Assembly (NCBI GenBank): GCA_020736575.1
Contig: JAGPYM010000001.1
Location: forward strand, 3,224,001 to 3,288,000
Direction of reading: 5' to 3'
Length of the DNA: 64,000 bases
Source of the DNA: Thelonectria olida
Taxonomy: Eukaryota; Ascomycota; Sordariomycetes; Hypocreales; Nectriaceae
The notes under the pieces are model-generated. The model searched no databases and had not been told where the DNA came from. It saw only the letters and a list, made by a program, of their open reading frames with translations. This document shows, piece after piece, positions 58,112 through 64,000 of this stretch; positions within the stretch are counted from its first letter, which is position 1, and every line of letters starts with the position of its first letter. Both the position numbers and the translations under genes were made by a program.

Positions 58112-60602
58112 TGCTGTGAAGGTTGGTTCTAGAGAGGGAGGTTCGAGAGAAGATTGGGGGTTCGTCTGCGCGGTGACGTTGCAACAGACAAGAGGAACAG
58201 AGGACAAGGAAGGAGGAAACGGAGAGAAGTTGGAGGATGAAAGAATAGAATCAAGAAACAGTAATGGACGAGGCGAAAAAAAATATGAGGAGGAGGGCGA
58301 GTCTTAAGTTTAGTTGAGCGGGCGTGTGACAACTGAATGGAAGGAAGGAATGAATGCGATTGCGACCGAAAGAGACGCCCACAAGGCCGAGGGAGCTTTG
58401 TGACGGAGGCGAGCCGAGGTTTCCAAGGTTGGACTGGTCTCAGCACGGTACGTACCTTCACTGACTTGCACCTGCAGAGTTCACTGAGTAAATCTCGGTG
58501 TTTCCAGGGGACCGAACGTGATGGCGGGGGACCCTAGTGGCTTCCCTCTTCCCAACTTCCTTGTGGCAACCAAGATTTACGGGCTGGTTACAGGCACTCG
58601 ACTGGGTCGTCCCTTCCACGGATCATGGACGTTGAACCCATCTGTCGGAAGGCGCAAATCAGCTGTCGGCGTTTTCTCAGCACCGCTCATTCGTTGTGGG
58701 CCCAGACCCGGAAGAGTGTCTCTTTTTAGCGTCTGTGTCTCCGCTGGAAATCAACCTCCATCAAAGTCACTTAGGCGAGGTTTGGGGGGTGTTTCCGTGG
58801 CATCATGAATCCAGAGAGCCTCACACTATGACAGGTTCAAGACACTTACGCCAAATAAAGATTCTATCATGATTCAATCGTTTTTGATATTGATAATCGA
58901 CTCTGGGTTCTCCAAGTCCGTCACTCTCTACTCTCCTTTGACTCCCCCACAATCTGTCATCTCTTCACCTCTTCCTCGCCATCAGCTACGCCGAAATGCC
59001 GTGTCCACTAACAACACACCTCCAGCACCATTCGCGACCGGTCATCCAGCCGACTCCTCCTCCAAGAACGCGCCCCAAGACTCCCAACTGCCACTCACTC
59101 CCCCGCTGCTCTTCGCAGCGTGTGCCGAGGTCCCCGCTTCCAACACGCCAGGAGATGGGGGAGAATTGTGGGGGGCATGCTTGTCTAAGCCGTCTCTAGT
59201 GTCTTGATTCCCCTGCCTCACAGGCCACAGAGGTTGAAGATGGGGCCGTCTCGCTGCTTCTCATCCCCGAGGCTCAGTTTCAGATGCTGGGGAGACGAGG
59301 TCTTCCCAATTCAGGAGTATGGGGGAAGAATGAGGGGAAATCATGGGGAAGAGAGGCCATCACCGTTTCTGGCTCCTGTGAGCCTCGATATTCAACTGTT
59401 TTCCCTGTGATATTCCATCTCGTTCTCTCTCGAATCTCATCAGCTCATCTTGCTCGACAACTTCCCCAACTTTCCCCACAATTCCCTCCTCTTGCCTCCA
59501 CACTTGCTTGCCTCGGCGGACATCTGCCCGGTAGTCGGACAAGTGCCCGATTCAGACTGTTTTTCTCTTTTCTCTGTCTTTGAAGAGTCTCGGTCAGATG
59601 ACCAGACATTTACAATCGATGCTCTTCTTCTCGCCCATTCTTCCGTCTTTTAAAAGAATATGAATCAATGCTCACCGAGTTACCTATTCTTCTCATGATA
59701 GCGCTCCGGTTCCGGTTTGGCGTTGTTCGAGTTTTGTACCCCTGGACTAGATGCACATCAATCCTCGTGTCCACGAGTCGAGACTCCATCTGATAGTCCA
59801 GGTCAAGGATTTTCACATGTGAAAGCCAACTCGCGTTCGTCCATTCATGGGCACATGAATCATTTCCAAAACGCCGTCAGATCATCGTCCACTGAGCGTG
59901 GAGCTGATGACCTCCTTCAGCCCCAGGTTTACCGCTTATGCGCTTGATCTTTGGGGTCATTCGCTCTGCTGCTTCAAGTTCCCTAGATCCTCACTCGTCA
60001 GGAAGGGCCCCTGGCCACCATTCTTCGCTAGGAACAGGTAGTTCGACCTGACTAAGGTTGCTAAGGTCGCGACCATCCATCACCCAGGGCTCAACTTGCA
60101 TTGTCTTCATGGTCATCTGAAGGGTCAGGGTCCATCAATGAAACCTTGCCAGCCAGCTTACTTTCAACACCAAGCACGTGAAAGACACAACCCAAAAAGG
60201 AGAGTCACTTAGCCGGACGTCCGCGGGAGGCTTCGCCTTCCTCTAGCTTCCCCGGATTCTGCACGTGCATCATCTGATCTAGCGCCAAGGCAGTGCGACT
60301 TCTTGGACTTCTTTCGGGCCTTTCCCCAGGCCGTTCGCTGGCTTTCACATGCACATGGAAAAAGCGCTTGATGACCTCATATCTTTTTTTTTCGCGAGTG
60401 CCAGTAACGTGACTTCAACCCCATCTGATATCGTGACAGTGCACGTGACTTTCATCCCGCTTTCATGCAATGCCCGCTATTGACGCACTCCTCCACTCAT
60501 GACGTACTATCAATCATTCGTTGACCAACCGCGGGCTTTGGTAACCTGCATTTGCTTCTTCCTGTATCTCATTGACCTGTAGTTACTTCCGACGCCTTCA
60601 CG
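58112..60602. other. 2.5-kb intergenic region between divergent genes
   Basis: Holds the promoters of the fumarate reductase (-) and the FAS1 gene (+). Purine-rich on + at 58120-58300 (a CT-rich leader for the minus-strand gene). Open frames such as 58869-59207 and 59284-59583 are Pro/Ser-rich and pyrimidine-driven, without domains. No gene called. Confidence 0.4.
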
Positions 60603-61286
60603 ATGAAGCCACTTCTCCTCCTCAACACCCTTATCGCGCTGACCACTGCTCAACAAGTCCCCCTCCGAGACACTGCACCAGACCGTCCCCCGCTCAACGG
60701 CCACCTCCCCGTCATGGCCGACGACAGCGCCGGCAGCAAGGGCGTCGACACCGGCAGCCGCCCGTCCGTCGCCATCGCCGACGTTCTCGGCTCCCAGCGC
60801 TCCATCACCACCTTCTCGTCCTTCTCGCGCATCCAGCCCTCCACCGACCGCCTCCTCGCCGACCTCAACGCCAACACCACCGTCCTCGCGCCCCTCAACT
60901 CCGCCATCGAGGCCCTTCCGCGCAAGCCCTGGGAGGATCCCCGCGAGTACGACCGTCTGGGCCCCAAGGCGTACTCGGGCGACGACGGCCAAGAGCGTGC
61001 GCGCCAAAACCTGGTCAAGTTCGTCGAGGCGCACTTGGTCGCGGGGAGTCCCTGGGCCGAGGATGACAAGGCCGAGACGGTGCTCGGAAAGAAGGTTTGG
61101 TGGGTAGAGAAGGACGGGAAGAAGCTGGTGATGCCGGACGAGATTGAGGTGGAGCGTGTGGCTAGCCAAGTGTCGAATGGCGAGGTGGTAAGTTCGGACT
61201 CAAATCATAATTTCAAGGGAGGATGCGGCACACGTGCTAACCGTCTTTGCAGTGGATTTTGAAAGGGGTTTTGAACTACGAGTAGT
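60603..61286 (+). CDS. secreted FAS1 (fasciclin) domain protein
   Basis: Two exons, 60603-61187 and 61254-61286, give 205 aa. The N-terminus MKPLLLLNTLIALTTAQQ is a clear signal peptide. One fasciclin domain follows: VAIADVLGSQRSITTFSSF, the H1-type block NTTVLAPLNSAIEALP, a middle with LVKFVEAHLVAGSPW, and the terminal NGEVWILKGVLNYE, which the second exon (10 codons) completes. No GPI-anchor signal or transmembrane helix, so probably soluble in the ER lumen, vacuole or cell wall. Fungal single-FAS1 proteins (Nce102-unrelated, Ylr001c-like) are poorly characterised adhesion or wall proteins. Strong C-ending codon bias suggests good expression. Confidence 0.88.
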
Positions 61287-62694
61287 CGATGTGTTCGGTA
61301 CGTAGAGAGGAGTCGAGAATGAGAGAGCCTTCGAAGCGGGCTTTCCCAATTGTCTGGGTTAGGCTTGAACGTCCGCCCTGTCAAGGTTGTCTAACGTCAA
61401 GGGACTCTTTCTTCGCCGGCGGAATTGGATCCGGCCAACGTTGCGGAATTTCCTATGACTTCCGAAGAACCCGAGGCCAGATATCCCTCACCTGGAGCAT
61501 ATAGATCCATCGTATCCCCAATGGCCACGAGAGGATATGAGTAATGATGAGATGAATGGATTTTGGGGATATTACACGTCATAGAAGAAGTAGCGAAAAT
61601 TGATAGTTATACGTACATATTTGCTAATTTTATGATCTTATTCTAGCTTGTATTTATTTCTACCCTTACTTCTAATAGTAGTTCATTTAGGCCTCGGTAG
61701 CAGGCGTTTCTAATTGAATAAGTTGTCTCATTTGGTTAGACGTCTTGATCTTACTATTAATTGTCTTTATTATTTTCTAACAAGCTTTCTATTAGTAGTC
61801 TTTATGTTGGGCCAGTGAAGTCTGCTACCCTAGACAACCATATTTGTTAGGTGCTTATCCATCGAGCACGTCGTCTTACCCCTATGGGGATTTGGTGAGC
61901 TCCTATATGCTCTCACGACGGAAATAAGACAATAATTTATTACTCTTATCTAAATGCAATACTAGTTATTAGAGATCTCCTGGCAGGTGTACTTAAAACT
62001 AGTGCAAGTTTTAATTAATATTTCAGTTTGAAGCAAGGGCTAGGATAGTCTGGTAGAGGCTCTACGCATCTCCCAAGAAGGAAGGAATAGGAAGCACTGG
62101 CCGAACAACTCAACGAGGAATTGAAGAAACAAATTTTATGTTTCAACATAATCTTAACTAGGAAATATTGACGTCGCCGGTATCATCTAACCAACCCCCA
62201 CCGAACACCGGTGTAAATCACAAAAAGAAGAAACCCGTTTCAGTGACCCAACCTAGCATCACTCATGTCCCACACAAACTATTTCCCATAGCCTTTCCCG
62301 TCACAATATTTGCACAGGCGCAAATCAAAGTCTTGCAAACCAAGTCCGCCAGGGTTCGACAGAATTGCCAGGTATCAGAATCGAAGAGAAAAAAAGAAGC
62401 GAAGGCCACTAGTCATGAACGCATCTTCAAGGGTACAAAGAATGCCACCTATAAGAATGGGCACAGCACCCAGCCTCAGTGGGTGTGAAAGAAGTGAAAA
62501 AAGAGGAGATCTCCATGCGATCGATATAAAAATGAGAAGGAAGGAAAAGGGTTTTGCATGACACTGTTACCACACCGGGAGAGACCAGCCCCTTGTGTAT
62601 GCGGTCAGTGATGGGAGTCAAGGTTGGGTCCAGTATCGCTGAAATGCAACGACAGAGCCTCTACTTCGTAGGTTTAGGTGAGATCGACTGGGGT
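61287..62694. other. AT-rich, probably decayed repeat region
   Basis: From about 61600 to 62160 the sequence turns AT-rich with many TA-containing words (CTATTA, TTATTA, TAATTA) and no open frame. This fits a repeat-derived segment worn down by C-to-T mutation (RIP-like). The flanks have normal composition. The right part, 62168-62694, is the 3' flank of the RlmA-like gene. No gene. Confidence 0.45.
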
Positions 62695-64000
62695 TCACTC
62701 AACCTTGACTCGCTTCGAGTCCGACTCTGCCTCTGCTGCTTCGCTTTGAGCAGTGGCACCGTACTCTGGAGTTTTCCGTTTTGTCGCTGCTGTGTGATTC
62801 GAGCTGACATTCAAATTTGAGTTGAGCGAGCTGGGTATGTTTTCTTCCCTCAAAAAACTTGGCCCCGAGCCAACTACAGGAGTGGCAAAGTTCAATGGGC
62901 TTGGGAGAGTATTGCTATCCCCTCCTCTAAAGTTCCACTCAGGATAGAAGCTGCTGGGACTGGGAAGTAGCTCATTGTTGAGGAACCGGGATGGAAGCGC
63001 TGATACTGGTGTGCTTTCTCCATTGACCGTTGTTTGAGGAGGGGGTCGGGCAAAAGGATTAGGTGGACCTGTTGCTCCAGCAGATAACAGAGCTGAAGCA
63101 GATGGAGATGGAGGAGGCAACACTAATGACGATTGCGAATTGTGTCTTTGCGGTGGTTGTGTTGTTGGCTCGGCAGGATTACGTGGCGAGTTAGAATCAC
63201 CTGCTGGACTATCCCCATTCTCCGAAGCACCAGCTGGAATCTGAACCGTGAGACGAGGTCCTCTAGGCCGAGCACCTCCGACCTTCAAGCTATTTGACCG
63301 CGACGGAGGAGTGAGTGTGGTCTCTGGTATTGATGTCAATGATACTGTTCGCGACTTCTCTGTGCCAATCTGTCCGGGCCGTTGAGGCGGCTGTGGCATA
63401 GGTGGCGATGAAGTGTTGCTCCCTGCACGATGTATAGCACCCACATCGACCGACTGCGACCGATTCACAACAGTACCGAGTTCCGACTTGATGGGTTCCG
63501 AAGCAAACGATGCGAGATGTTGTGACAGAATAGACCGGTTCTCTTCGATAGGCGTGAAAATACTGTGCGACTTCCGCTGGGGAAGCTTCTTGATAGCCGT
63601 ATCGGTATTGAGTAGCGGTGGTTGTGGCCGTTCTTGAGGCTCTGTCTTGGGATCCACGGGCGGAGGCATCGGAGGATCCTGCAGGCGGCGTTCAGGCTGA
63701 TGTGGGGGCTGTGGCGGAGGAGGCGACATATGAGGAGGTATTGGGTTCGGGGGTAATTGCTGATGGTTTGGCTGAGGAGACGGCTCGTGGCGCACAGGAG
63801 CTTGCAGTCCTTGAGAAGGCGGTTGCGAGGTGAAGGCAGGAGGCTGGGGAGTTCGTCGCTCTTCGAGATATGGCTGCTGGTGTTGTTGCGGCGGCGGTGG
63901 TGGAGGAGGCGGAGGTACTTGTCCAGGTTGCTGTTGTTGACTATACGGATACTGACCTTGCGGGGGCATCATAGCAGGAGGGTTGTAGATGGGAGGCGTG
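62695..64000 (-). CDS. RlmA-like MADS-box transcription factor, C-terminal part (runs off window)
   Basis: The frame is open from the window edge to the stop at 62695, at least 434 codons; the N-terminus lies beyond 64000, so the MADS box itself is not seen. The visible part is Pro/Gln-rich (SQQQQPGQVPPPPPPP). It contains KSHSIFTPIEENRSILSQHL, RGPRLTVQIPAGASENGDSP and a basic nuclear-type end (KRVKVE). The SIFTPI and RLTVQIP blocks match my memory of fungal Rlm1/RlmA regulators, which act below the cell-wall-integrity MAP kinase to drive wall-synthesis genes. S/T-P sites are frequent, as expected for a MAP-kinase target. The assignment rests on these two blocks and could be wrong if the missing N-terminus lacks a MADS domain. 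Confidence 0.6.
   Translation of the reverse strand, partial: TPPIYNPPAMMPPQGQYPYSQQQQPGQVPPPPPPPPPQQHQQPYLEERRTPQPPAFTSQPPSQGLQAPVRHEPSPQPNHQQLPPNPIPPHMSPPPPQPPHQPERRLQDPPMPPPVDPKTEPQERPQPPLLNTDTAIKKLPQRKSHSIFTPIEENRSILSQHLASFASEPIKSELGTVVNRSQSVDVGAIHRAGSNTSSPPMPQPPQRPGQIGTEKSRTVSLTSIPETTLTPPSRSNSLKVGGARPRGPRLTVQIPAGASENGDSPAGDSNSPRNPAEPTTQPPQRHNSQSSLVLPPPSPSASALLSAGATGPPNPFARPPPQTTVNGESTPVSALPSRFLNNELLPSPSSFYPEWNFRGGDSNTLPSPLNFATPVVGSGPSFLREENIPSSLNSNLNVSSNHTAATKRKTPEYGATAQSEAAEAESDSKRVKVE

Overview
The window is nuclear DNA of a filamentous ascomycete (Pezizomycotina, most likely Sordariomycetes). Evidence: intron-rich genes with short GT-AG introns (about 42-110 bp, most 50-75 bp), C-ending codon preference, and fungus-specific families (Zn2Cys6 regulators, a PTH11-type receptor, anion:cation-symporter and DHA1 MFS carriers, an Osm1-cytochrome b5 fusion, a degraded STAND NTPase). 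The species cannot be named from the sequence. About 24 protein genes are supported. I rebuilt exon structures by hand from splice signals, reading-phase continuity and protein motifs. No tRNA, rRNA or CRISPR array was recognised.

Layout. 0.5-7.2 kb: HMG-CoA synthase (+), a DHCR24-like FAD oxidoreductase (-) and an HSL-type alpha/beta hydrolase (-). 8.4-12.5 kb: a multipass membrane protein of unknown role, a tannase/feruloyl esterase-family enzyme and a YCII-domain protein, all (-). 13.1-21.0 kb: amino-acid/amine permease (-), MATE exporter (-), signal-peptide-bearing agmatinase-type ureohydrolase (+) and a Zn2Cys6 regulator (-), plausibly a nitrogen/guanidine-compound module. 21.8-27.6 kb: a decayed STAND (NACHT-like) NTPase followed by a large intact kinase-domain protein with a C-terminal membrane hairpin. 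28.1-32.2 kb: a small Zn2Cys6 gene and a divergent MHR-only regulator, separated by a 591-bp tandem array of a 9-bp unit.

33.4-40.0 kb: a PTH11-like receptor, then an ACS-family MFS permease, a glycerate-kinase-like P-loop kinase and a tartrate dehydrogenase-type enzyme. The last three fit consecutive steps of tartrate uptake -> D-glycerate -> 3-phosphoglycerate and are the most attractive candidate 'system' here. 42.2-50.8 kb: DHA1 transporter, second alpha/beta hydrolase, RBR ubiquitin ligase and hexose-type transporter. 50.8-55.9 kb: a 5-kb stretch with no convincing gene. 55.9-64.0 kb: fumarate reductase (Osm1) fused to cytochrome b5, a secreted FAS1 protein, an AT-rich decayed island, and the 3' part of an RlmA-like MADS-box regulator that runs off the window.

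Functions are inferred from motifs and family knowledge. No database search was run, and exon borders are predictions.
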